This document shows positions 16,385 through 23,920 of a stretch of 64,000 nt of DNA, piece by piece. How positions within the stretch are numbered: the first letter of the stretch is position 1; each line of letters opens with the position of its first letter. The stretch covers positions 1-64,000 of the forward strand of contig CAVXTL010000021.1 in NCBI GenBank assembly GCA_963764665.1, written 5' to 3'. A program made the translations under genes and the position numbers. The DNA comes from JACVRW01 sp963764665. GTDB lineage: Bacteria > Actinomycetota > Thermoleophilia > Solirubrobacterales > Thermoleophilaceae. Below the pieces are notes generated by a model. That model saw only the letters and a list, made by a program, of their open reading frames with translations, was not told where the DNA came from and did no database searches.

Positions 16385-17572
16385 GTGAACCCGCCCGCCC
16401 CCCTGTTGTCGGTGCTCGCCCGCTACCCGCAGATCTCGGAGACCTTCGTGGAGGGCGAGCTGCGCGAGCTCGTGGCACGCGGCCTGCCCGTGGAGGTGGT
16501 GGCTCTCGCTCCGGGACACGCCGATCCCGAGCGGCCCCCGGTGGCGCCGGTGGACTACCCCTCGGACCACTCGGCTGGAGAGCGCCTCCGCGCCGCGCTG
16601 AGCGTCGCCCGCCGCCAGCCGGGGGACACGGGCGCCTACCTGGCCCGCGAGCGCTCGTGGCCGCCACCGAACGGTCGCCGGCGGCTGCGAGGTCTGACGC
16701 GTATCGCGGCCTGGGTGCCACACGCGCGCCGCGCGCGCCACCTGCACGCCCACTTCGCCACCGAGCCCACCGACATCGCCCGGATCCTCGCGCGCCTGGC
16801 CGACCGCTCCTACAGCTTCGCCGGCCACGCCTGGGACGTGTTCCAGAATCCCGAGGCGCTCCGCCGGAACCTGGACGGCGCGAAGTTCATGGTCACCGAC
16901 TGCGAGTACAACCGCCGGCACATCGTGGAGGTCGTGCCCGAGCACGCGGACAAGGTCTCCGTGCTGATCCTCGGCACCGACCTCGAGCGCTTCCGTCGCC
17001 AAAGCCCGTACCTCGCCGATGGCCCCGTGGTGGCGGTGGGACGGCTCGTGCCGAAGAAGGGCTTCGCCGACCTGATCGCGGCCGCCGCTCGGCCGGAGGC
17101 AGGGTTGGACGGCCGCGAGGTGATGATCGTGGGCGAGGGGCCCGAGCGGCCGGCGCTCGAGCGCCAGATCGCCGCGAGCGGGGCACCGGTGCGGCTGCTG
17201 GGAGCGCAGGGCAACGACTCGATCCGCGACCTGCTCGAGCACGCCTCGCTGGGCGTGCTCCCCTGCGTGGTCGCGCCCGACGGCGACCGCGACTCCATGC
17301 CCGTGGCCCTGAAGGAGGCCATGGCGCTCGAGCTGCCCGTGGTGGGCACGCGCGAGGTTGGCCTGCCCGAGCTGATCGACTCCGACCGCGGCCGGCTGGT
17401 GCCGCCCGCCGATCCCCCGGCCCTGGCCCTGGCCCTGGGCGAGCTGCTCGGGATGGGAGCCGGCGACCGCGTGGCCATGGGCCGCGCGGGCAGGGCTTTC
17501 GTCGAGGTGCACTGCGACCAGCGCCGGCAGGCGGAGCGCCTGCTGGAGCTGATCGAGCGGCCGGAGGGCTAG
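16385..17572 (+). CDS. GT4 glycosyltransferase (colanic-acid WcaL/AmsK-like)
   Basis: The 395 residues begin with LLSVLARYPQISETFVEGEL, the characteristic N-terminus of WcaL/EpsD-like GT4 enzymes. The acceptor domain has HLHAHFATEPTDIARIL and SFAGHAWDVF. The donor domain has VAVGRLVPKKGFADLI and the EX7E region DGDRDSMPVALKEAMALELP. It is likely to add a sugar to a lipid-linked exopolysaccharide intermediate in the cytoplasm. It is a stand-alone gene, not joined to the cluster at the left edge. The 3' end overlaps the convergent CAP gene by 4 bp. Confidence 0.88.
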   Translation: MNPPAPLLSVLARYPQISETFVEGELRELVARGLPVEVVALAPGHADPERPPVAPVDYPSDHSAGERLRAALSVARRQPGDTGAYLARERSWPPPNGRRRLRGLTRIAAWVPHARRARHLHAHFATEPTDIARILARLADRSYSFAGHAWDVFQNPEALRRNLDGAKFMVTDCEYNRRHIVEVVPEHADKVSVLILGTDLERFRRQSPYLADGPVVAVGRLVPKKGFADLIAAAARPEAGLDGREVMIVGEGPERPALERQIAASGAPVRLLGAQGNDSIRDLLEHASLGVLPCVVAPDGDRDSMPVALKEAMALELPVVGTREVGLPELIDSDRGRLVPPADPPALALALGELLGMGAGDRVAMGRAGRAFVEVHCDQRRQAERLLELIERPEG

Positions 17573-18123
17573 CGCGCTACGCCGAAGTTGAGGACGTAGG
17601 TGGCGCCCGTGGGATACGAGGCGTGCACCGGTGTTCGCGGCGCCACCCAGAGACCCACCTCGCGGAACTGCGTGCCGAGCATGTTCCGGCGGTGGGGCGG
17701 GCTGTGCATCAGCGCCCGCACCCGGTCCCTGGGCGCGGAGAACGGACCCGCTCCCCACACGAGGTTCTCGCCGATGTACCAGCGGCGCACGTTGGTCATG
17801 TAGCCGGCCGCCCGGATCCGGTCGGCGGGGGCGCTGCCGGCAAGCGACATGTGCGCGAAGTAGCGGTTGTTGACCATGTCGGCGGCGTGCCAGCGAGCCG
17901 CCTTGCGCAGGCGCGGATCCACCTTGAGCCTTCCGAGCCCGTGCCGGGCGCGCTCACGGTTGAGGAGGCAGAGCGTGGCCAGGCGCAGCTTCTTGGCCGT
18001 CGTTTGGCTGGCCTGAGCAGAGCCGTAGCCGCACGAGCCGGCCAGCGCGGGCGCGGCCGGTACGAGAAGGGCGGCGGTCGTGAGGACCAGGGCAATGGGG
18101 AACTTCTTGCGTGGGCGTCGCAT
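17569..18123 (-). CDS. Secreted CAP/SCP-domain protein
   Basis: This 184-residue protein has a signal peptide (FPIALVLTTAALLVPAAPALA) followed by one bacterial CAP domain. Visible landmarks are LNRERARHGLGRLKVDPRL, AARWHAADMVNNRYFAHMS, IGENLVWG and MHSPPHRRNMLG, giving the His/Glu/His set that lines the CAP cavity. Bacterial CAP proteins are extracellular and most are functionally unassigned. From 18124 to 18275 I see only non-coding DNA with small GC-rich inverted repeats. Confidence 0.9.
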   Translation of the reverse strand: MRRPRKKFPIALVLTTAALLVPAAPALAGSCGYGSAQASQTTAKKLRLATLCLLNRERARHGLGRLKVDPRLRKAARWHAADMVNNRYFAHMSLAGSAPADRIRAAGYMTNVRRWYIGENLVWGAGPFSAPRDRVRALMHSPPHRRNMLGTQFREVGLWVAPRTPVHASYPTGATYVLNFGVAR

Positions 18124-18275
18124 GCATTCCGGATCGCCGGACGCTCAGCGGGCGTTCAGCACCGCACTGGAACGCTGCAGCTTTGAGCCGCTTAGTTGTG
18201 CGTAGCGGCGCAACGGCCGGCCGGAGGGCCCTCACGAGCCCCTGCCTGCACGGAATGGCCCGCCCGATCGGGGGT

Positions 18276-18830
18276 CTAGCGGTCCGGGCGCTGCGGATAC
18301 ACGTCGTCGATCGTGGTGAGCGCCAAATACGGAGCGCCGCCCGAAGCCTCGTGAATGGCCGCCTCTCCGCCCGCGAGCCGGTCGAGAACGCTGACCACGC
18401 CCACGATCTGGAGGCCCTCCTCCCGCACCCGCTCGATCGCCTGGACGGTCGACCCACCCGTGGTGACCACGTCCTCCACGATCAGGCAGCGCTCGCCCGC
18501 ATCTAGCGGCGGACCCTCGATCCAGCGCTGCAGGCCGTGCTGCTTGCGGTCCTTGCGGACGAAGAAGACCTTGACCTGCGCTCCGGCGGCGAGCGCGGAG
18601 CAGGCCACCGGGTCGGCGCCCATCGTCATCCCGCCCACGGCGGTGGCGCCCGTGTCCTCCGCAGCCCCGCGCACGAGCTCTCCGAGCGCGCGGAAGCCCT
18701 CGGGGCGGAGGATCGCTCGCTTGGCGTCCACGTAGTACTGCGCGGTGAGCCCGCTCGTAAGCGTGACCTCGCCGATCACGAGCGCATGCTCCTGCAGCTC
18801 GCCCACGAGCCGGGCGCGGGCGTCAGTCAT
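18276..18830 (-). CDS. pyrE: Orotate phosphoribosyltransferase
   Basis: This 184-residue enzyme is of usual PyrE length. It transfers the PRPP phosphoribosyl group to orotate, giving OMP in de novo pyrimidine synthesis. The PRPP loop CLIVEDVVTTGGST lies around residues 115-128. The substrate region VTLTSGLTAQYYVDAKRAI and the catalytic loop FFVRKDRKQHGLQRWIEG are intact. No other pyr gene is adjacent. It is divergent from a small membrane protein. Confidence 0.93.
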   Translation of the reverse strand: MTDARARLVGELQEHALVIGEVTLTSGLTAQYYVDAKRAILRPEGFRALGELVRGAAEDTGATAVGGMTMGADPVACSALAAGAQVKVFFVRKDRKQHGLQRWIEGPPLDAGERCLIVEDVVTTGGSTVQAIERVREEGLQIVGVVSVLDRLAGGEAAIHEASGGAPYLALTTIDDVYPQRPDR

Positions 18831-18878
18831 GCATGCAGCCGGTCGGCCCAGGGGTCAGGTTCCGCATGGCGGCTGCCG

Positions 18879-19304
18879 ATGGTAACCGCGATGGGATCCT
18901 TGATCCGCTGGATTGCGATTCTTGCGTCGGTCATCGTGGCCCTTGGCTTCCTCGCCTTTGCTGTGGACGAGATGGACCGCGGCTCCAAGGAGCAGCAGAA
19001 CGAGCTGGCCCAGGGGCTGAAGGACCTGGACCCTGAGGACGCCGCCACCATCGGAGCGCCCGACCCGTCTCCCCAGGAGGAACGCGCCCGCGAGCGCGCG
19101 CACGGCCCGGTGCGCGAGGCGATCGACGACGTGAACGACGTGCTGCTGGCTCCGTTCGCCGGCCTGGTCGAGTCGGACAACGCCTGGGTCAACCACGGCG
19201 TTCCCTCGCTGCTGGCCCTGCTGGTCTACGGACTCGGCCTGGGCACGCTCGCCAACATGTGGCCCAAGGGCCGCGAGCAGGGCGGCGACTGGCGCACCGC
19301 CTAG
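18879..19304 (+). CDS. Small two-helix membrane protein, function unknown
   Basis: This protein is about 141 residues from the ATG at 18879 (ATG at 18891 is equally possible). Helix 1 is LIRWIAILASVIVALGFLAF, then comes a charged central stretch (MDRGSKEQQNELAQGL, PQEERARERAHGPV), and helix 2 is VPSLLALLVYGLGLGTLANM. The topology puts a middle domain of about 80 residues on one side of the membrane. No family is recognised. It is convergent with the L,D-transpeptidase gene. Confidence 0.7.
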   Translation: MVTAMGSLIRWIAILASVIVALGFLAFAVDEMDRGSKEQQNELAQGLKDLDPEDAATIGAPDPSPQEERARERAHGPVREAIDDVNDVLLAPFAGLVESDNAWVNHGVPSLLALLVYGLGLGTLANMWPKGREQGGDWRTA

Positions 19305-19310
19305 CTACGG

Positions 19311-20312
19311 CTATTCGTAGACGTAGATCGGGTCGCCGATGTCGACCCACTCGAAGATCTGCAGCGCATTCGGGATCGGCACCCGCAGGCAGCCGTGGCT
19401 GGCCGGGTAGTTCGGCACCGACGCGTAGCCGTGGATGGCGTACCCGCGGATGAAGTAGCTCGAGTGCACCATCCCCTTGGCGTTCGTCCCCGGCGTCTGC
19501 AGATAGAAGTTGAACTTGCCGAAGACGGTGGGCGTGGCCGGCGCGCCCGACGAGGAGTGGTAGATGCGGTACGGGCGCCCGCCCTTGGCCAGGACGAGCA
19601 CCTGCCTCGACCAGTCGTACTCCACGTGCTTGCCCTTCTTGCCGGCCTTCGGGTACCGGAGCCGGTAGGCCCCGTGGCCGCGGAACAACTTGTGGTAGAC
19701 GGCGGTGGTCGCGTATCCGGTCCTGTCCATTCCGTTCGTCTTCTGGAACGCGGTGACCGCCCTCGCCGTGGCGTCGTCGTAGTAGCCGGTGACCGGGGTG
19801 GCGAAGTGCAGCGAGGCGAGCGCGCGCTGGAGGAGGAGCACGTGGGCTCCGCGTGCGCCCATTCCGGCCTGCCAGTTGACCACCTGGATCGTGCGGTCCT
19901 TGGCGCGGAAGGCGAGCTGCTGCGGGCTGGCGGCGTGCTTGACCACGAGCCTGAGCTTGCCCGGGTTGCCGACCTGGAACCGGAACGTGAACCTGCCCCC
20001 CGCCCGGACCGGGCGCCGCACGCGCTTGCTCTGCTTGCCCTTCCGCACCACCTGGAGCGTCAGAACCTGGCCCGCCACGAACGGCCGCGCGCGGCCGCGC
20101 AGCACGACGGTCTGGCCGGGTGCGAAGTAACGCGTCTTCTTGGTCGCCAGGCCGCCTGTCACGCCGAAGGAGGCGGATCCGGCCACGGGAACCGGCGCGG
20201 GCGGCGGAGGCACGGGAGGTGCCGGGACCGGCGGCGTGGGTGTCTGCGCCACAGCCGCGGGAGCGGCCGCGAGCACGGCGACGCCGATCGAAAGGGCCAG
20301 GCGAGCGGTCAT
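19311..20312 (-). CDS. L,D-transpeptidase (YkuD) with peptidoglycan-binding domain
   Basis: This protein is 333 residues from the ATG at 20312, chosen because the signal peptide (TARLALSIGVAVLAAAPAAVA) starts there and a TAGTTT box precedes it by 8 nt. A Pro-rich spacer and a beta-rich region are followed by a PG_binding_1 repeat (GARGAHVLLLQRALASLHF to AVTAFQKTNGM). The YkuD domain has the catalytic HGYASVP and SHGCLRVPIPNAL signature with the nucleophilic Cys. It forms 3-3 cross-links or anchors proteins in peptidoglycan outside the membrane. An upstream in-frame TTG at 20348 is less likely. Confidence 0.9.
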   Translation of the reverse strand: MTARLALSIGVAVLAAAPAAVAQTPTPPVPAPPVPPPPAPVPVAGSASFGVTGGLATKKTRYFAPGQTVVLRGRARPFVAGQVLTLQVVRKGKQSKRVRRPVRAGGRFTFRFQVGNPGKLRLVVKHAASPQQLAFRAKDRTIQVVNWQAGMGARGAHVLLLQRALASLHFATPVTGYYDDATARAVTAFQKTNGMDRTGYATTAVYHKLFRGHGAYRLRYPKAGKKGKHVEYDWSRQVLVLAKGGRPYRIYHSSSGAPATPTVFGKFNFYLQTPGTNAKGMVHSSYFIRGYAIHGYASVPNYPASHGCLRVPIPNALQIFEWVDIGDPIYVYE

Positions 20313-20320
20313 TCGACGCG

Positions 20321-20326
20321 AAACTA
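20321..20326 (-). promoter_or_regulatory. Putative -10 box (TAGTTT), leaderless
   Basis: TAGTTT is 8 nt before the ATG at 20312 of the L,D-transpeptidase gene. It helps choose that start over the upstream TTG. Confidence 0.45.
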
Positions 20327-20361
20327 TGGCAGGAGCGGCAGAAATCAACGGCGATCCGTGC

Positions 20362-21198
20362 TCACCGCAGCGCCGGCTCCGGGGCCGACAGGCGCGGAAG
20401 CAGCATGCACGCGATCAGCATCAGCGGCCCGAGCACGGCGGAGACCTCCCAGCCGTCCGCCTGCGCCCCGTATGCGATCGAGTTGTTGATCGAGTGCATG
20501 GCGATGACCGGGTAGAGCGAGCCGGTCTTCTCGTAGACGAGGCAGAAGATGAAGCCGAGCAGCGCCAGCGGCGGGAGGATGAGCAGCGCGTCGGAGCCGG
20601 AGAAGTCGAAGTGGATGATGCCGAACACCGCGCCGTCGATGGCGGCGGCGGCCAGCGGCACGAAGCGCGAGCGCAGGGCCTTGTAGAAGAAGCCGCGGAA
20701 GAAGAACTCCTCCGCGAAGGGCGCTACGCACACGATCATCACTCCGGCGGCTATGAGCCCGAACGTGCCCTGGCCGCTGCCGAGGTCCTCGGCCACGGTC
20801 TGCTCGGCGTCCGGCTGGACCGCCACCGAGTAGATCGCGGCGAGGAAGTAGAACGAGAACATGCCGAGCGCGGTCCACCCGACCGCCGGCCAGAACCTGG
20901 TCCTGCGGAGGCCGAAGTGCCACGCCTTCGGCTTCCGCGTGAACGAGGCGAACAGCACCGCGGTGCCCACGAAGATGCAGCTCTGGATCAGCGTCGCCAC
21001 GATCGTGAACGTGGGGTCGTCCTCCGCCGCGCCCTCCTCCAACCCGGTGGTGAACACCGACACGATCCCCACGGCGATGAGGGTCGCGCTCAGCGCCACC
21101 AGGAACCCGACCGCGGAGTACCACGGGGGCCAGCGCGGCGCCGCGCCCTCCGGAAGCTCCGGCGGGTCGGGCGGGCGCTGGACGGGTGCGACGGTCAT
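20362..21198 (-). CDS. CPBP-family intramembrane metalloprotease
   Basis: This 278-residue protein has about eight membrane helices. The three CPBP/Abi motifs are present: APFAEEFFFRGFFYKAL (EExxxR), FGIIHFDF with the metal-ligand His, and MHSINNSIAYG with His and Asn. Members are Rce1-like membrane glutamic or metalloproteases, in bacteria often linked to processing of small hydrophobic peptides. No bacteriocin gene is nearby, so a general membrane role is as likely. A TAGTCT box 8 nt upstream suggests its own promoter. Confidence 0.9.
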   Translation of the reverse strand: MTVAPVQRPPDPPELPEGAAPRWPPWYSAVGFLVALSATLIAVGIVSVFTTGLEEGAAEDDPTFTIVATLIQSCIFVGTAVLFASFTRKPKAWHFGLRRTRFWPAVGWTALGMFSFYFLAAIYSVAVQPDAEQTVAEDLGSGQGTFGLIAAGVMIVCVAPFAEEFFFRGFFYKALRSRFVPLAAAAIDGAVFGIIHFDFSGSDALLILPPLALLGFIFCLVYEKTGSLYPVIAMHSINNSIAYGAQADGWEVSAVLGPLMLIACMLLPRLSAPEPALR

Positions 21199-21204
21199 CG
21201 GCCC

Positions 21205-21873
21205 TCAGACTAGGGAGACGAGGTCGGCGAGCGACCGCACCGTGGGTATTTCCGGGGGTTGCGATCCGCCTCGGTCCACGAGCACGGCACGCACGCCCGC
21301 CGCGCGGGCGCCCGCCAGGTCGTTCTCAGGAGAGTCGCCCACGTGGAGCGCGTGCTCGGGCCCGACTCCGGCCAGCTCGAGCGCGCGCCTGAACGGAGCC
21401 GGATCGGGCTTCGCGGCGCCCACGACGGCCGAGGACACCACGCGGTCCACCAGGTCGAGCAGGCCGGTGGGGCGCAGCCACTCGGGGAGGGAGCAGTCCC
21501 AGTTGCTCACCACAACCAGCACGTGGCCATCGTCCCGCAGCCGTCGCAGCGCCGGGGCGGCGTCTGGGAAGGGCGTGAACTCGAGCGCGGCCAGCATCAC
21601 CCTGCGGGCGGTGGCATGATCGAGCTCCGGGAGCGCGAGCCCCTCCCGCAGCGCGTCGGCGCAGCGGTCACGCAGGTCGTCGAGCGCCACGGGATCGGAG
21701 CCCTCGAGGTGATGCTCCAGGTAGTAGGCGATCTCGGCGCCGAACCCGGCGCCCGCGCGCTCCTCGTCCACGTGGAAGCCCGCCTCGGCGAGCAGCCGTC
21801 GCAGCCGCGGCGCGGGCGGCTGAAGCTCCACGAGCGTGCCAAGCGCGTCGAGCAGGACCGCCCGCCGGCTCAC
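21205..21873 (-). CDS. HAD-superfamily hydrolase (subfamily IA-like)
   Basis: The GTG at 21873 overlaps the upstream stop (GTGA) and gives 222 residues. Motif I is AVLLDALGTLVEL: the first Asp is followed by Ala, not the usual DxD second Asp, so phosphatase activity is uncertain. Motif II Ser is in VVVSNWDCSLP, the motif III Lys in GAAKPDPAPF and the motif IV Asp in HVGDSPENDLAGARAAG. It is co-transcribed with the PIG-V-like gene. The substrate is unknown. Confidence 0.82.
   Translation of the reverse strand: MSRRAVLLDALGTLVELQPPAPRLRRLLAEAGFHVDEERAGAGFGAEIAYYLEHHLEGSDPVALDDLRDRCADALREGLALPELDHATARRVMLAALEFTPFPDAAPALRRLRDDGHVLVVVSNWDCSLPEWLRPTGLLDLVDRVVSSAVVGAAKPDPAPFRRALELAGVGPEHALHVGDSPENDLAGARAAGVRAVLVDRGGSQPPEIPTVRSLADLVSLV
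21207..21212 (-). promoter_or_regulatory. Putative -10 box (TAGTCT), leaderless
   Basis: TAGTCT lies 8 nt before the ATG of the CPBP protease gene and overlaps the last codons of the upstream HAD gene. Confidence 0.45.
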
Positions 21874-23105
21874 GCGATGAAGTGCCAGGTCGCGTACTGG
21901 GCCGTGAACAGGCCGAGCCCGATGGCCGAGAGGGCCACCACCGTGTCGGTGCTCCGGCGCTCCTCGCACACGAGGGCCAGCCACATGAAGATCGGGAACA
22001 GCACCGCGAGGAAGCGTGGCAGCGACATGAGCGGCTGAGGGCCCACCGGGAACGAGAGCGGAAGCACCAGCGCCGCCACCACGTAGGCCCCATAGGCCTT
22101 CGGCAGCCGGCGCCAGACGCCTACCGAGGCCACGACCGCGAACACGAGGAAGCCGAGGAGCATGATGTTGATCGCGGCCACCCGGTACGGGTCGCCACCC
22201 GCCTCGTCGAAGTACACGTGCGAGCGCTGGCCCGAGCCCAGCTGGCGCGCGCCGTCGATCGCCGCGCGCAGGCCGTCCCAGGCCCCGACGAACGGCCCCG
22301 CGAAGTCACGCGACCAGGCGTCCTGCACCTCGAGGAAGCGCAGGGCGTCGCCCTCGCTGAGCCCGAGGAAGAGGGCGTATGCCGCCGTTCCGAGCGGGGC
22401 GAGCGCAAGCCAGGCGGCGTCGCGGGCCCGGCGCGGCCGCGAGCTCCACCAGAACAGCGCGAGCGGGAGCAGCAGCACCAGGCCCGCGCTGCGGGTGGCC
22501 GACGCCGCGGCCGCGCAGGCGCCGGCGGCCGCCCAGCGCCCCGTCCGGGCCGCGTAGAAAGCGCCGACCGAGACCAGCAGGAAGAGGCTCTCCGAGTAGG
22601 GCGCCCCGAAGAAGAGCGCCCCGGGGAAGACCGCCAGCAGGAGCAGCGTGGAGGGGGCCAGCTCGCGCCCGAGCTCGAGCGCCACCAGCCGATGGAGCAG
22701 CACCAGCGCCGCAAGGAAGGCGGCCAGCGAGACGAGGTAGGCGGCGATCAACAGCGCGCCGTCGGAGCCGCCGCCGAGCTCGGAGAGACCGCGTGCCAGC
22801 AGGGGGTAGAGCGGGAAGAACGCGGCGCGCACCTCGCTGTCCGCGTATCCCGAGCCGGCGATGCGGAGGTACCAGACGCTGTCCCAGCGAGCCAGCGGCG
22901 ACAGCAGCGTGTCGCCCAGGCCCCCGAGCGGATGCGTGAGCGCCGGCTCGTCGAACTTCTGGGCGTTCTCCGCCGCCAGCCCGCCTGTCGCAGGGCCGAA
23001 CGAGAGCGCGGCGAACACAGCCACGAGCACCACCGCCGCACGCGTGGCCGCGAAAACCCGCCATGCCGCGCGGAAACCCTCGGGGTCAACCGTCATGCCG
23101 GGCAT
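21870..23105 (-). CDS. PIG-V-like (GT-C) mannosyltransferase, integral membrane
   Basis: This 411-residue protein has about ten membrane helices. The PIG-V/GT76 signature is clear: LARWDSVWYLRIAGSGYADS, then AAFFPLYPLLARGL, with the catalytic Asp in the first extracytoplasmic loop. Such enzymes use polyprenyl-phosphate sugars to add mannose outside the membrane. The start may be 23105 or the ATG at 23096. The latter shares its CATG with the divergent MscS ATG at 23095, leaving almost no 5' leader for either. It is followed in operon by the HAD gene. Confidence 0.85.
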   Translation of the reverse strand: MPGMTVDPEGFRAAWRVFAATRAAVVLVAVFAALSFGPATGGLAAENAQKFDEPALTHPLGGLGDTLLSPLARWDSVWYLRIAGSGYADSEVRAAFFPLYPLLARGLSELGGGSDGALLIAAYLVSLAAFLAALVLLHRLVALELGRELAPSTLLLLAVFPGALFFGAPYSESLFLLVSVGAFYAARTGRWAAAGACAAAASATRSAGLVLLLPLALFWWSSRPRRARDAAWLALAPLGTAAYALFLGLSEGDALRFLEVQDAWSRDFAGPFVGAWDGLRAAIDGARQLGSGQRSHVYFDEAGGDPYRVAAINIMLLGFLVFAVVASVGVWRRLPKAYGAYVVAALVLPLSFPVGPQPLMSLPRFLAVLFPIFMWLALVCEERRSTDTVVALSAIGLGLFTAQYATWHFIA

Positions 23106-23892
23106 CGATTTCTACACCGCCTCGTTCGCAGAGGACCACCGCGCGGAGCTCATCGCGGTGGGCATCCTCGTGCTCGCGTTCGTGACCGCCGAGCTGGTGG
23201 ACCGCGCGCTGTCGCGCCGCGGGGAGCGCCTGAGCGTGGCCGTGGCCGGCGGCGAGCTGTCGCCGGTGGCCACCACACGGCTGCGGTTGGTGCGGAGGCT
23301 CATCTTCGCCGGCATCATCGTGATCGGCATCGCGCTGGCGCTCGGACAGTTCGAGTCGGCGCGACGCCTGGCCACCGGAATCCTTGCGTCCTCGGCCGTC
23401 GTCGGACTCGTGGTGGGCTTCGCGGCGCGCGCCACCCTCGCCAACGCGATCGCCGGGATCCTCCTCGCGATCACCCAGCCGATACGGATCGGCGACCTCG
23501 TGACCTTCGAGGAGCAGACCGGCGAGGTGGAGGACGTGCAGCTCAGCTACACCTACCTCCGCCTCGACGACGGCAGCCGCCTGGTGGTGCCCAACGAGCG
23601 GCTGGCTCAGGGCGCCGTGGAGAACCACACGGTGGTGGACCCGCGTATTCAGATCGAGGTGTCGGTATGGATCCCACCCGGCGCGGACGCGGACCGCGCA
23701 ATCGAGCTGATCGCCTCGGAGGAGGAGGGGGTGAGCGCCGGCGTGGCGGAGGTGGAACGCGACGGCGTGCGGCTCAGCGCCACCACCTGGGCGGACGCCC
23801 CCGGGGAGCGGGGCCGGAGGGCCTCGGAGCTGCGCGCACTCTGGCTTCGCCGGCTCCGAGAGCACGGTCTATCCTCCGCAGGGGCCTCCTGA
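23095..23892 (+). CDS. MscS-family small mechanosensitive channel
   Basis: This 265-residue protein has three hydrophobic segments, then the pore-lining helix and beta domain signature SSAVVGLVVGFAARATLANA and IAGILLAITQPIRIGDLVTF, and the beta barrel RLDDGSRLVVPNERLAQG. It opens under membrane tension to release solutes on hypo-osmotic shock. The ATG at 23095 begins MPGIDFYTASFAEDHRAEL. It overlaps the divergent gene's start, so the two coding regions share about 11 bp if the longer start is used. It ends 28 bp before PBP1A. Confidence 0.9.
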   Translation: MPGIDFYTASFAEDHRAELIAVGILVLAFVTAELVDRALSRRGERLSVAVAGGELSPVATTRLRLVRRLIFAGIIVIGIALALGQFESARRLATGILASSAVVGLVVGFAARATLANAIAGILLAITQPIRIGDLVTFEEQTGEVEDVQLSYTYLRLDDGSRLVVPNERLAQGAVENHTVVDPRIQIEVSVWIPPGADADRAIELIASEEEGVSAGVAEVERDGVRLSATTWADAPGERGRRASELRALWLRRLREHGLSSAGAS

Positions 23893-23920
23893 AGCCGGTT
23901 CTCGAGCGCCCGAGACTCCG

